Shown piece after piece: positions 7,057 through 15,604 of a stretch of 55,885 nt of DNA; positions within the stretch are counted from its first letter, which is position 1, and each line of letters starts with the position of its first letter. The notes under the pieces were generated by a model. That model saw nothing but the letters and a program-made list of their open reading frames with translations, had not been told where the DNA came from and did not search any database. Where the stretch lies: positions 1 through 55,885 of the forward strand of contig JAAVCP010000024.1 of the NCBI GenBank assembly GCA_014802265.1, in the 5' to 3' direction. This DNA comes from Bacteroides sp. Lineage in GTDB: Bacteria > Bacteroidota > Bacteroidia > Bacteroidales > Muribaculaceae. The position numbers and the translations under genes were made by a program.

Positions 7057-10000
7057 TCACCTCTGTGGATTCAAGATCGGCGTGCCGTTGGCGTCGGCAT
7101 ACTTGACCATCGGGTCAAAGTAATAGGAGGCAAACGGAGTGCCGTCCGGGAACACAAGGTTTAAAGTCATCGGGGCGCTTCCGCCGCTCTGCGCGATATC
7201 GGCCAGAGCGTTGACCACGCCGGCGGAGATATTTTCCATCTGCCGTTCCAGCGCCCCGGACGAGGACGGCTCCTCCAGAGTGGAGGGCAGGTGCGTGGAC
7301 ATAGCGGTCAGCGCCGCCTGGGCCGCGTCCTCATAGGCTGCGGCCATGTTCTGCTTCTCCCGCTCGACACCCTCGATCAGGCCCTGGACATCGTAGCTTC
7401 CGATCCTCGCGAATGCCTTTGAGGGAGAATTCTGCTCCGATTTCTCCTGATACCCGCCTTGGCCAACAGCCGCCAGCTGCTGATATGCGGCGCGAACCTC
7501 GCCCAGTTTGCTGAGCAAGCCGTCAATCAGGCCCTGGGCATCATTTTGGCCATCCTTATAGGTCTCCTCGTAGATGTCCATTTCCTTTGCCGCTTCATCC
7601 AAGTCCTCTTTGATCTGATCCAGATTGAGCTTAAATTCTTTCTCCATCTGTGCTACGGTGTCGGAGAAATTTTTCTTGCCCTCCTCCACCTTGGCGAGCT
7701 CCTCATTTAGGGCCGCGACCTTCTCCGATCCGCCCTTTACAATGGCGTCCAGAATTTGGGCGGACTCCGCCGAACCGTCGGACAGCTTGGCGATTAGGCC
7801 CTCATCCACGCCCAGCTCCATAGCCCGCTGGAGATTGGCGGCATAGGTGTCCATATAGTCCACCTGGCCCTGGAGGGTTGAAATCAGGTTATCAATAGAG
7901 GTCTTGGCCGTCCCATCCAGCTCATTGAATAAGCCCAACTGGCTGTCGATGCTCTTATACGCGGCCTCGTAACTCTCCTGATACGACGCCTGAAGCTCTT
8001 CCATCCGGGCCGTGAGCTCGTCCACCATGGACGTCATAGCGGCGGTCTGCTCTTCCGCCGCCCGCTGCCCCTCGTTGTAAGCGTCGGTCGCGGCCTCCAG
8101 CTCGGCGATCTGGGCGGCGTTGTCCGCCTCGGCGGCGGTCAGCCTTTCGATGGTGGCCCGCAGCGATTCCGCCAGCTCCTCCTGCGTCTGCATCGGGATC
8201 CCGGCTGCCTCGTAGGCGGCGGCTATCCGCTCCATCATGTCGGCGTCATTGGCCTCCACCCCGGCCAGCTGCTCCCTGGCTGCCGTCAGACGGAGAGTGG
8301 TCTCATCTTGCTTATCCTGGAGCTCGTTCAGGTACGCGACCTGGGCGTTATACTTTTCGTAGTTTGCCTCCCGCTCGAGCATGGCGTCGATGTCTTCGGT
8401 GGTCTTTTTCACACCGTCATCATAATTGATGATGGAGTCCGTCGCCTCGTCATAGGCCAGGGACAGCCCAGGGACCGCCTCGTTGAGCTCGTCTATTGTC
8501 TTTTTGATGCGGTCCTTCGTTGTGACGGACTTTTCCTCCGTCGACATCAGATCTCTCAGCCGATCCGCCAGCTTGGCCGCGGACGCCCGCTCCTCCTCCA
8601 TGGAGGACATCAGGTCGTTGTAGGCGTCTTTAGCGTCCTGGAGGGACTGGTAGAAGCTATCCGTGGCCTCCTGGGCGGCGTCCGCGGCGGTCGCATAACT
8701 GTAAAACGCCGTTACCAACCCCGCCGCGGCCGTGGCCACCAGCAGCAGGGGGTGGGCGCTGATAAGATCCAGCGCCGCCTTCAGCGCGGTCGCTCCCACG
8801 GTCACCGCGGTTATCCCGCCGGCCAAGACCCCAAACGCGACCGTGAGCCCGGTGATGGCGCTCACCACCCACGGGTTTGCCTCCACAAAATCCGTCGCCC
8901 AGCCAAAGGCGTTCGCGCCGATCTCGTACAGATTTTCCAGCGCCGGGTTTAGCTGGTCACCAATGGCAATGCGAAGGTTCTCCGCCGCGTTGGCCATGCG
9001 CTGCTGGGCGAACTCGGTCGTGTCCGCCATGATCTGGAAGTTCCGTTCCACAGCGCCGGAGCTGTTCGCCATAACGTCCAGCGTCCGATTGAATTCCTCC
9101 GCCCCGCTGTTGAGCAGCGACAGGGCCGCTTGTCCTGCCGTGGAGCTGCTCCACAGGTTGGAGAACGCGGTGGCGTCGCCGTCCACGCTGTCTGCCAAAA
9201 TCCGCATGACCGCGCCCAGGTTTGTCCCGCCGTCCGAGAGCTCAGCAAAGCTCTTGCCCGTCTGCTCCTTGAGCACATCCGCCACCGTGGAGCCGTCCTT
9301 GGCCAGCTCGGTGAGCATGGCCGACAGGTTGGTGGTGGCAATTCGGGTGTTGGTGCCGTTCTTGGTGAGCAGGGCGTAAGCCGTGTTCAGATTCTCCAGG
9401 CTCACGTTATAAGCCGCGGCCACCGGGATGATCCGGCCCATGTTCTGGGCCAGCTCGCCCACAGAGGTCTTGCCTTCATCCTGGGTCTTGACCAGCATGG
9501 AGGCCACCCGCTCGGCTTCGGAGCCCTCCAGCTTGTAGGCGTTGAGCGCGGTGGTCAGCACGTCCACAGCGGTGGCGGAATCGGTGAAGCCCGCCACAGA
9601 GGTCTTGGTGGCCGTGGATACAAAGCTGATCACATCAGCTGCGTCCACGCCCGCAGACCGGGCCTGATAGGCCGCCTCGGCCAGAGAGCCCACCGCCACG
9701 CCGGTCTCGTTGGAGAGCTCCACCAGCTGGGCCTTGATGTCCGCCATGGGGTAAACGCTGGTGTCCACCAGAGTGGAGAGCTTGGCCAGGGCGGTTTCAA
9801 ACTTAGCCGCCGATCCGGCGCACGCTAACAGCTCGTCCGAAATTTCCTTGACCGTCTTGGCCACGCCGGCAGCGGCCAGGGCGGCGGCCAGCTGCTCAAT
9901 GCCGGCCTTGGACTGTTCGTTACCCGCAGAAAATTCCTCCGCGCTGCTCCCTGCTTCCTTGACCGTTTTCCCGAACTGGTCGATGGAGGTAGCGCAGCCG

Positions 10001-10716
10001 TCCGCGCTTACGGCAGCCTCCCTGAGATACTGATCATTTTGCGCAATCTTATCCGACAGACCGTTGAGTTCGATCTTTGCGCTGTTCAGCTGCTTTTCCC
10101 AGTTGTTTGCCCCTCGCGTGGCGGCGTCCAGGTACGCACCATTTTTTTCAAGTTCAGCGCCTAGGTTCTTATTTTCCTGGAGAAGCTCCCCAACCCGGCG
10201 CGCGGTACCATTCGTAGATGTCTCTAATCGTTCCAGTTCAGCACGCGCCTTGGCAATGGAGGCTTCCAGCTTTTCCTGCTCGGATGATGTATCCCCGGAT
10301 TTCCGCTTTAACGCCTCCAGGGCGCTTTCGCTCTTTTTAAGCTCATCAGCATATTTGGCCCACTGCTCCCCAGCCTTTTTCGAAGCTTCGTCAAAAGCAC
10401 TAATGGCCTGGTCGCTGGCCTCTATCTTCGATTTGAGGTCAGCCTGTTTTTCGGCGTATGCCGCTACAGCGTTCCGGGCGTTGAGCAGTGCGGTCTCCAG
10501 ATCAGCGACCTTCTCCTGCTGCTTGTCGTACACAGCGCCCAGCGCTGTACCCTTGGCCGTCAGGGCGTCCATACTGTTGGCGTTGTTCCGGAACTCACTT
10601 TCCACCAACGTCAGGTTGGATTTCAGCGCGGACAGCTCGGAGTTACAGGAGGCAACCGCCTGTTTATATTGAGCCTCGCCCTCAATGGCGAGCCTGGTCG
10701 ATATGGTTCTTGCCAC
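7057..10716 (-). CDS. Tail tape measure protein, TP901 type
   Basis: 1219 residues from GTG 10716, eight bases after AGGAGG; the GTG three codons earlier sits inside that site. The first 250 residues are Ala/Glu/Lys-rich coiled coil. Residues about 260-590 form the TP901 tape-measure core (FETALAKLSTLVDTSVYP..., KTSVGELAQNMGRIIPVAA). A hydrophobic stretch near 620-690 (VVSAITGLTVAFGVLAGGI, HPLLLVATAAAGLVTAF) may span the membrane at DNA ejection. A second long coiled coil follows. It sets tail length; at the usual 1.5 Å per residue it implies a tail of about 180 nm. Preceded by the frameshifted chaperone gene. Confidence 0.95.
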   Translation of the reverse strand: MARTISTRLAIEGEAQYKQAVASCNSELSALKSNLTLVESEFRNNANSMDALTAKGTALGAVYDKQQEKVADLETALLNARNAVAAYAEKQADLKSKIEASDQAISAFDEASKKAGEQWAKYADELKKSESALEALKRKSGDTSSEQEKLEASIAKARAELERLETSTNGTARRVGELLQENKNLGAELEKNGAYLDAATRGANNWEKQLNSAKIELNGLSDKIAQNDQYLREAAVSADGCATSIDQFGKTVKEAGSSAEEFSAGNEQSKAGIEQLAAALAAAGVAKTVKEISDELLACAGSAAKFETALAKLSTLVDTSVYPMADIKAQLVELSNETGVAVGSLAEAAYQARSAGVDAADVISFVSTATKTSVAGFTDSATAVDVLTTALNAYKLEGSEAERVASMLVKTQDEGKTSVGELAQNMGRIIPVAAAYNVSLENLNTAYALLTKNGTNTRIATTNLSAMLTELAKDGSTVADVLKEQTGKSFAELSDGGTNLGAVMRILADSVDGDATAFSNLWSSSTAGQAALSLLNSGAEEFNRTLDVMANSSGAVERNFQIMADTTEFAQQRMANAAENLRIAIGDQLNPALENLYEIGANAFGWATDFVEANPWVVSAITGLTVAFGVLAGGITAVTVGATALKAALDLISAHPLLLVATAAAGLVTAFYSYATAADAAQEATDSFYQSLQDAKDAYNDLMSSMEEERASAAKLADRLRDLMSTEEKSVTTKDRIKKTIDELNEAVPGLSLAYDEATDSIINYDDGVKKTTEDIDAMLEREANYEKYNAQVAYLNELQDKQDETTLRLTAAREQLAGVEANDADMMERIAAAYEAAGIPMQTQEELAESLRATIERLTAAEADNAAQIAELEAATDAYNEGQRAAEEQTAAMTSMVDELTARMEELQASYQESYEAAYKSIDSQLGLFNELDGTAKTSIDNLISTLQGQVDYMDTYAANLQRAMELGVDEGLIAKLSDGSAESAQILDAIVKGGSEKVAALNEELAKVEEGKKNFSDTVAQMEKEFKLNLDQIKEDLDEAAKEMDIYEETYKDGQNDAQGLIDGLLSKLGEVRAAYQQLAAVGQGGYQEKSEQNSPSKAFARIGSYDVQGLIEGVEREKQNMAAAYEDAAQAALTAMSTHLPSTLEEPSSSGALERQMENISAGVVNALADIAQSGGSAPMTLNLVFPDGTPFASYYFDPMVKYADANGTPILNPQR

Positions 10717-10740
10717 AGCCGGCACCTCCTATCCCTGGGA

Positions 10741-11276
10741 TTAATCGTCCTCCGTTTTCCGCTTCACGCCATGAGCCCTCAGATAGAGCTCCCAAAGGTC
10801 GTCCACTTCCCCCGGGCAGGAGAGGAGGACGTCCCTTTTGGAAAGCCCGTTGGCCGTCCCCATCCGGATGTAATGGGCGCGGGTCACCGCGTTTTTTTTT
10901 GCGCGTTCAGCTCCGCCAGACCAAGATCCACTTCGTCGTTCTCCGGCTTGACCTCCCGGCCATACCCCAGGGATATGGCGGCGGGGATAGCCAGCTTCAG
11001 CGCGATCACATCGCTGGGCGACATACTGGCCATGATCTCGTCCGCGCTCACGATGGGCTCCGCATCATAGCCCAGGCTACGCCGAGCCAGTTCCCCCTGC
11101 TCCGCCAGGATGGCCGCGGCGCGGCAGGCGGCGGATACGCCGTCCCGTCCACTGGACTGGATCGCGTCCACCAGCCCCTGCACGCTGCCGAACTGCTCAT
11201 CCAGCTGGAACATGGCTTCCACAGTGTAAGATAGGTAGCACGTCCGGCCCGCCAGATCAAATTTGACGGTTCTCAT
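10741..11276 (-). CDS. Tail assembly chaperone, -1 frameshift product (gpG-T)
   Basis: Frame 0 begins at ATG 11276 and would stop at 10884. On the minus strand the codons CAA AAA AAA ACG form an A9 slippery run (10892-10900). A -1 slip there opens a frame of 50 further codons (ending LWELYLRAHGVKRKTEDD) to a stop at 10741. The DDLWELYLRAHG ending is typical of the T-part of gpG-T chaperones. The fusion (about 178 residues) would coat the tape measure during tail assembly, as in lambda-like and Firmicutes siphophages. Position between tail tube and tape measure is canonical. Confidence 0.85.
10884..11276 (-). CDS. Tail assembly chaperone, unshifted product (gpG)
   Basis: 130 residues MRTVKFDLAGRTCYLSYTVEAMFQL... 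ending LGLAELNAQKKTR. Its start ATG at 11276 lies just past the tail-tube stop (11278) in the same transcript, indicating coupling. Family hallmarks are a short beta-rich N-terminus followed by helices, and the frameshift site at its last codons. Acts as the abundant form of the chaperone pair. A long upstream in-frame extension to 11444 overlaps the tail-tube gene and is not used. Confidence 0.88.
   Translation of the reverse strand: MRTVKFDLAGRTCYLSYTVEAMFQLDEQFGSVQGLVDAIQSSGRDGVSAACRAAAILAEQGELARRSLGYDAEPIVSADEIMASMSPSDVIALKLAIPAAISLGYGREVKPENDEVDLGLAELNAQKKTR
10892..10900 (-). promoter_or_regulatory. -1 ribosomal frameshift slippery run
   Basis: Nine consecutive A on the coding strand, read CAA AAA AAA ACG CGG TGA in frame 0. 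Heptamer A_AAA_AAA allows tandem re-pairing of both tRNAs in the -1 frame, and the zero-frame stop follows within six bases. Confidence 0.8.
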
Positions 11277-11277
11277 A

Positions 11278-11877
11278 TCAGCCAGCCGCCTCGGCGGCGC
11301 TATCCTCAGCCGGAGGGTTAGCCCCCTGCCTGAACTGTGCCTTGAGCCACTCCAGGGCCTCGGCCTCTGTCTCCGCCTCGTAGGTGTCCCGCCACCCACC
11401 GGTCTCGCAGGCATACACGGTGAAGGTGGTGGCGGTGGTGCCAAAGGTGATAGAGCTCCCTTTGGTCTGTGCGGTGTCGTTTCCCAGCGCCGCCTTCACC
11501 AGGGGGTAGAAACAGGCTTTGTACAGCGTACTCTTGTTCCGCATCAACTTTTTCAGGTAGCCGAAACCACCTTTGGGGGGATCGTCCCCCACCGCATAAT
11601 GAACGACCCCGTCCTCTACCGTGGCTCCATATACCACGGCGGCAATCTCGTCCTTCATGTCGTCGGTCTCCATCGAGATGGATCCGCTGGCAAATTCGGC
11701 CACGCTCTCCGCCAGAACGTCGTCCGCGAACAGTTCGCCGGACGCCAACGTGACGGACAGATCCGCCTTTACCAGACGACCGATCCGCACCGGCTCGCCC
11801 GAGTAGACGGGGCGCTTTCCATCCGGCTCATCTGCCACAGGGCAGAAATAGGGAAATTTGGCTCCAAAACTAGCCAT
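11278..11877 (-). CDS. Major tail (tube) protein
   Basis: 199 residues; ATG 11877 with AAAGGAGG upstream. MASFGAKFPYFCPVADEPDGKRPVYSGEPVRIGRLVKADL followed by LFADDVLAESVAEFASGSISMETDDM and a VVYGATVEDGVVHYAVGDDPP segment is the pattern of phi13-type major tail proteins, with the aspartate-rich loop (ADD) and the repeated polymerising beta sandwich. About 200 residues is the usual family size. It builds the tail tube; gene order (connector, tube, chaperone, tape measure) agrees. Confidence 0.9.
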   Translation of the reverse strand: MASFGAKFPYFCPVADEPDGKRPVYSGEPVRIGRLVKADLSVTLASGELFADDVLAESVAEFASGSISMETDDMKDEIAAVVYGATVEDGVVHYAVGDDPPKGGFGYLKKLMRNKSTLYKACFYPLVKAALGNDTAQTKGSSITFGTTATTFTVYACETGGWRDTYEAETEAEALEWLKAQFRQGANPPAEDSAAEAAG

Positions 11878-11897
11878 ATGTCATCCTCCTTTAAAAT

Positions 11898-12332
11898 TTA
11901 CAGGTTTTTGCTGTCTAGGTAGGCGTTGTAGACCTTCTCTCCGGCCTCCACCGCCTGTTCTTCACTTTTCGCGGTCGCGGTGCTTATGGCAGGGCGGGCA
12001 GCGATCCCACGCGCTGGAGCCCCATACTCGTTGATGAAGGCGATCTCCGCGTTGCGGACACTCTTGCCGCCCCGCTTTCGGGTTCCCTGGGGATAGATAT
12101 AAATAGCGCCCCCATCGGGAAGCTTTTTGACGTCGCCCTTCTTGACGGAGTTGGCGGAAATGCCCATAGAGTACGGCCCACTCCAGCGGTTTTCGATTTC
12201 TGACCTCTGGGCCGGTACGACCACGTCAGCCTCGGCATTGAGAATCCCCTCGACCACACTGTCCGGGAGCTCAGCCAGTGCCGCCAGGTCGTCGATCAGA
12301 GCATCTAACCCGTTCACTTCCATCCGTGCCAT
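11898..12332 (-). CDS. HK97 gp10-like neck/tail-joining protein
   Basis: 144 residues from ATG 12332, which shares its A with the previous stop (TGATG). N-terminal helix MARMEVNGLDALIDDLAALAELPDSVVEGILN; central TGTRKRGGKSVRNAEIAFINEYG resembles the gp10-family stretch KRG..VRNAEIAFINEYG that precedes a R.PF/ARPAI segment; here ARPAISTA. The family lies at the head-tail junction. Coupled tightly to the upstream gene. Confidence 0.85.
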   Translation of the reverse strand: MARMEVNGLDALIDDLAALAELPDSVVEGILNAEADVVVPAQRSEIENRWSGPYSMGISANSVKKGDVKKLPDGGAIYIYPQGTRKRGGKSVRNAEIAFINEYGAPARGIAARPAISTATAKSEEQAVEAGEKVYNAYLDSKNL

Positions 12333-12682
12333 CACTCATCATCCTCAATGGGCTGCGCAGTCTCGCACTCAAAGACAAAGTGCTGACCGTCCTGGTCGGT
12401 GGCGTCCGTAACCTGCGGCCACGTAAAACCGGCGGCAAACAGCGCCCGCTTGGTGTCCCGTATTTGTCGGAAACAGTCCTGATTCAGCGGCGCGAACAGG
12501 TGAATGTGTACCAGACAGCGCTCGCACCCAGGTTCATTGTCCCCGAAGGCAGCCCCGAAGGAATCACAGGCGAACGTGTAGTACCGGAGCGGGTGGCCTT
12601 TGGCCGCCGCGTCCAGCACAGACTTCTCTACCGGGTCTCCGAACACGTCCAGCGCCGCCTTGACCCGCGCTTCTACAATCAT
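12332..12682 (-). CDS. Tail terminator/neck protein candidate
   Basis: 116 residues from ATG 12682, overlapping the preceding stop as ATGA. MIVEARVKAALDVFGDPVEKSVLDAAAKG followed by beta segments (YYTFACDSFG, CLVHIHLFAP, QHFVFECETA). Size, alpha/beta make-up and position (after head closure, beside gp10) match tail-terminator or neck proteins that cap the tube. No unambiguous signature, so the role is by position. Confidence 0.65.
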   Translation of the reverse strand: MIVEARVKAALDVFGDPVEKSVLDAAAKGHPLRYYTFACDSFGAAFGDNEPGCERCLVHIHLFAPLNQDCFRQIRDTKRALFAAGFTWPQVTDATDQDGQHFVFECETAQPIEDDE

Positions 12683-13053
12683 CGTGCCGCCTCCCTCCTG
12701 CCCACCTTGACCTCCAGCCATTGGTGGCGATCCTCCACGTCATTGATACTGATGATTTCCCAGGGCTCCGGGTCGCCCACTTTGTAGATCAGCTGGTCGA
12801 CCTTGATTTTCGAAGAGTACCGCATGGTCAGCGTGGCCGACGCCTTCAGCTGGAGCTGCTTGGCGGAGAAAACCTCGGATCCATAGGCGTTTACCCATTT
12901 GCAGTGATACATGATCTCTCGGCCCTGGGCGTCATACCCAATGACGCCGGATTCCTCCTCCGCAGAGGCAACGCCGTTTTCGTTCACAGTCTTGCTGACG
13001 CTGTGAATGTAGATTCGGGTGCGCAGCTCCCCAGCACGTGCTTGTCTAGCCAA
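12679..13053 (-). CDS. Head-tail joining (head closure) protein
   Basis: 124 residues, probable TTG start at 13053 preceded by GGAGG; no other start exists near the N-terminus. The pattern GELRTRIYIHSVSKTVNENG...YGSEVFSAKQLQLKASATLTMRY...DQLIYKVGDPEPWEIISINDVEDRHQWLEVKV is that of the SPP1 gp16/head-tail adaptor family, including the final W.EI..I.d.....wLe...r. It stops DNA leakage after packaging and forms the tail docking surface. Confidence 0.85.
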   Translation of the reverse strand: MARQARAGELRTRIYIHSVSKTVNENGVASAEEESGVIGYDAQGREIMYHCKWVNAYGSEVFSAKQLQLKASATLTMRYSSKIKVDQLIYKVGDPEPWEIISINDVEDRHQWLEVKVGRREAAR

Positions 13054-13366
13054 GGGCGCCGCCTCCCTCCGTCAGCTTCAACTGGTTCAGATACTGCCGA
13101 AACATGGGGTTTTCCGCCACTCCTGTGGCCACAACGGTAGTGTCCCGCTGATCCCAGGCGTTGACCACCATGTAGTTGATACACAAGTCGTACAGGGCCG
13201 CCCGGGTTGTGCCCGATTCGGGCACACTTACCCCGGCGTTCTCCATGTACGCCACCGCCGCCTCGTACATCACCGGGATCAGCGCCTGCACCTCCGGGTC
13301 GTCCGCCAGCTCTGTGAGTTTGCAATAGGCAAGCAGGGAAGCCCTGCGCTCCTCACTCAGCGCCAT
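13046..13366 (-). CDS. Head-tail connector, gp6-like (Phage_connect)
   Basis: 106 residues, mostly helical: ALSEERRASLLAYCKLTELADDPEVQALIPVMYEAAVAYMENAGV...YDLCINYMVVNAWDQRD. This all-helical DNA-packaging connector pattern with a Y.L....V...WD motif is that of the HK97 gp6 family. It forms the ring below the portal. Overlaps both neighbours by 8 and 14 bases. Contains dispersed palindrome site 2 (codons for PESGT). Confidence 0.85.
   Translation of the reverse strand: MALSEERRASLLAYCKLTELADDPEVQALIPVMYEAAVAYMENAGVSVPESGTTRAALYDLCINYMVVNAWDQRDTTVVATGVAENPMFRQYLNQLKLTEGGGALG
13209..13225. repeat. Dispersed 17-bp palindrome, site 2
   Basis: GTGCCCGATTCGGGCAC: 8-bp arms around T with a paired change (T to C and A to G) relative to site 1, so symmetry is kept while sequence changes. 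Inside the connector gene. Confidence 0.85.
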
Positions 13367-13673
13367 CGTCCTGCTCCGTCAGCTTCATCGGCTCAAGAAA
13401 CTTGTCCATCATCCAGCCGAACAGCCGCCCGGTGAACACCTGCCGCCAACCGTTTTCAGCGGGGCGGGTATTCCCGAGCACGCCCACGCCACAGGGCAGC
13501 ACGGCCACAACAGATGCGTCTTTGCTGGGTTCCGCCCGCAGGCGCAGGCCGTTCGCTGCCGTCACGGCGTAATCAATAAACTCGGTCTCCTCCGCCTGGA
13601 TGTCATGGGAGGCTTCCTGGAGGGCCTGGGCGGCCTCATCGGCCGCCGCATCGGGTTTCCGTGTCGTCGGCAT
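13353..13673 (-). CDS. SH3b-domain protein in the head module
   Basis: 106 residues from ATG 13673 with AAGGAGG upstream. The first 40 residues are Ala/Glu-rich; residues 42-95 form a bacterial SH3 domain (ANGLRLRAEPSKDASVVAVLPCGVGVLG, NGWRQVFTGRLFGWMMDKFLEP). SH3b domains usually bind peptidoglycan peptides, unexpected next to capsid genes. It may decorate the capsid or neck. Placement between capsid and connector is shared with many Clostridia phages by my recollection. Confidence 0.7.
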   Translation of the reverse strand: MPTTRKPDAAADEAAQALQEASHDIQAEETEFIDYAVTAANGLRLRAEPSKDASVVAVLPCGVGVLGNTRPAENGWRQVFTGRLFGWMMDKFLEPMKLTEQDDGAE

Positions 13674-13686
13674 TGCCAGTACCTCC

Positions 13687-14889
13687 TTAGCCCGCGGCTT
13701 CGCCGCTGCCGGCCACACTGCCGGCGGCGATGTAGCCATTGATAAAAGCCCCGTCGTCCCACAGGGTACAATCGTCTCTCAGATCGCCGCGCCAGAGGGT
13801 CATATCCTGCGCCGCGGCATTGAAATCGCCGATAGTGGCCTGGTCAAATACCTTAATGGTGAACATCCGGCGATCCCAATACGCCACGCCCTCCTTCAGG
13901 TCGCCCAGGATCATGGGGATCTTGCCGTCCGCTGTGGGGATGGTGTCGTTATCGTAGGTCTTGACGGGCAGCGTGTGGGGGCCTACGCACAGCCGCAGCT
14001 GCTGGGGATCGGCGGGGTTGGGGGTGAGCAGATACCGCCCGTTGCTGTCCTTGAGCGTGCCCAGCCACAGCAGGCCGTCGTCGTTGGTGATCAGCTTGCT
14101 GGTGGAGCGGAACGCAGAGCCCAGTTTCACCCAGGCAGCAAGGATGCCGTCCAGGTTCTTCAGATCCTGGGGGTCCTTCTTGCCGATGACCGCCAAGATC
14201 TCCTTGTTGCCGGTGACACGGGCCTCGTCGCCCAGCCACTCCACAGCGACAGCGGCGATATTGTTGTCGCTGTCCTCCAGCAGTTCGTTCGTCACCGGAA
14301 GATAGCCGCCCCGCTTCTTGATGTCGTACTCCAGCACCGCGAACTGGGGCGTGGCCGTCTTGCCGAATTTGGCCGCCTCCGCCACCGTGGCGAACCCCTG
14401 GTGCTGGCCCCGCTTTTTGATGGTGCGCTTGCCCCTCTTGGTGGTCACATGGATGACCTGCACCTCGTCCATCAGGCTCTCTTTGCTCTCGCGGAACTGG
14501 ATGATCTTGGTGGAAATATCCTCAGGAACGGTGTAGCCGCCGTCGGGATCCACGCCCTCCGACATAAAGTCGCCGGCCGCCTTGGTCTTGGGGAAGCCCG
14601 CTCGGGCCGCCGCCGCGAAGGACTTGACCGCGGCGTCATAGCTCTTGACCTCAGGCCCCTGCTCCGCATGGGGGACGCCGCCCGCCGAGGGATCCTGGGA
14701 GCCAAAACGCTCCCACTCCTCCAGCAGCTTCTCCACCTTGTCGATCTGGTCATTGAACTCCTTGATCTTGGCCATCCCGGCCTCATGATCCTCCATGCGG
14801 TTCTCCGCCAGGGCAGACTCCGCCACCTTCAGAGCCTCCACCCGGTCAGCCTTTAGCTGATACAGAGTCTGCTTATTGATTTGTGCCAT
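13687..14889 (-). CDS. Major capsid protein, HK97 fold
   Basis: 400 residues from ATG 14889 preceded by GGAGGTAATCAAA. Residues 1-80 form a charged coiled coil (MAQINKQTLYQLKADRVEALKVAES), the delta/scaffold domain removed by the protease. The shell domain starts near GGYTVPEDISTKIIQ, typical of HK97-like coats, and continues through VQVIHVTTKRGKRTIKKR, GGYLPVTNELLEDSDNNIAAVAVEWLGDEARVTGNKEIL and KVFDQATIGDFNAAAQDM. It builds the icosahedral head. Its start lies inside the end of the protease gene. Confidence 0.95.
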   Translation of the reverse strand: MAQINKQTLYQLKADRVEALKVAESALAENRMEDHEAGMAKIKEFNDQIDKVEKLLEEWERFGSQDPSAGGVPHAEQGPEVKSYDAAVKSFAAAARAGFPKTKAAGDFMSEGVDPDGGYTVPEDISTKIIQFRESKESLMDEVQVIHVTTKRGKRTIKKRGQHQGFATVAEAAKFGKTATPQFAVLEYDIKKRGGYLPVTNELLEDSDNNIAAVAVEWLGDEARVTGNKEILAVIGKKDPQDLKNLDGILAAWVKLGSAFRSTSKLITNDDGLLWLGTLKDSNGRYLLTPNPADPQQLRLCVGPHTLPVKTYDNDTIPTADGKIPMILGDLKEGVAYWDRRMFTIKVFDQATIGDFNAAAQDMTLWRGDLRDDCTLWDDGAFINGYIAAGSVAGSGEAAG

Positions 14890-15604
14890 TTTGATTACCT
14901 CCATATCTGATTTTTTCCAGCTCCAACAGGGCCTTTGCCCGCTGGAGCGCCTTGCCGTCATCCGAAGGAGGAGGTTCCTCCCCCGGTTCATGGGGATCCG
15001 GGCCTCCGTAGCGCTTGTTTTTGACCACCCCGGCCTGCCGCTGGGCCGGTACCGCCACGAAAGACCACTCATAAGCATCCTTCGCTCCGCACAGCACACC
15101 GTGGCAGATCTGGCCGTTGTACATTTCTCCCTTCTCATGGAAGCAGTCGTGTAAGTCCTGTCCGCAGATAGAACACGTCACACGTTCCACCGCGCACCCC
15201 ACGCTGACCTCCCTCTTGATGCCGCCGTCGATCTCCGCGATGAGATCTGCGTTGTCCTCGGTGCGCATCATATAGGCCCAGCCTTTCAGCCAGCGGTAGG
15301 GCCTCCCGTCGCTGGTCAACTGCCCCTGCTCCGTCACTACCTCGGTGTGGTACAGGCGGGCTGTCTGCCCCCTGGCAGACCAGCAATGATCGAAGATGCC
15401 CGGGGCCCCCAGAAACAGTCCCGCCAGCTCGTCCAGGGCCTGGTCGTCGAAGCGCTCGAAGTCCCGGTCAATTTCGTTGTCGCACAAACGCAGAGCAAAG
15501 GTGTACACCTCGTCCGCCCCCAACTCCCGCATGGCCATGGCGTTGATGAGGGTCATGTCATCAGGGCCTGGAGCCGCCGCTTTGAAAACCCACTCCACGT
15601 CCAT
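14873..15604 (-). CDS. Prohead protease (capsid maturation), with Cys-rich segment
   Basis: 243 residues from ATG 15604, overlapping the portal stop as TGATG. FDHCWSARG (His 73) and, about 60 residues later, KREVSVGCAV (Ser 134) match the His and Ser of the HK97/S78 prohead protease fold; EIDGGI.REVS is the conserved G...+.VS core. An unusual cluster follows: VTCSICGQDLHDCFHEKG...QICHG, enough Cys/His for a zinc site. The tail (150-243) is Pro/Glu-rich. Portal-protease-capsid order is canonical; it would trim the capsid delta domain. Confidence 0.8.
   Translation of the reverse strand: MDVEWVFKAAAPGPDDMTLINAMAMRELGADEVYTFALRLCDNEIDRDFERFDDQALDELAGLFLGAPGIFDHCWSARGQTARLYHTEVVTEQGQLTSDGRPYRWLKGWAYMMRTEDNADLIAEIDGGIKREVSVGCAVERVTCSICGQDLHDCFHEKGEMYNGQICHGVLCGAKDAYEWSFVAVPAQRQAGVVKNKRYGGPDPHEPGEEPPPSDDGKALQRAKALLELEKIRYGGNQNGTNQ

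Noticed and set aside
13600..14856. 418-codon plus-strand open frame
   Set aside because: Antisense of the capsid gene; arises from high GC and lack of stop codons.
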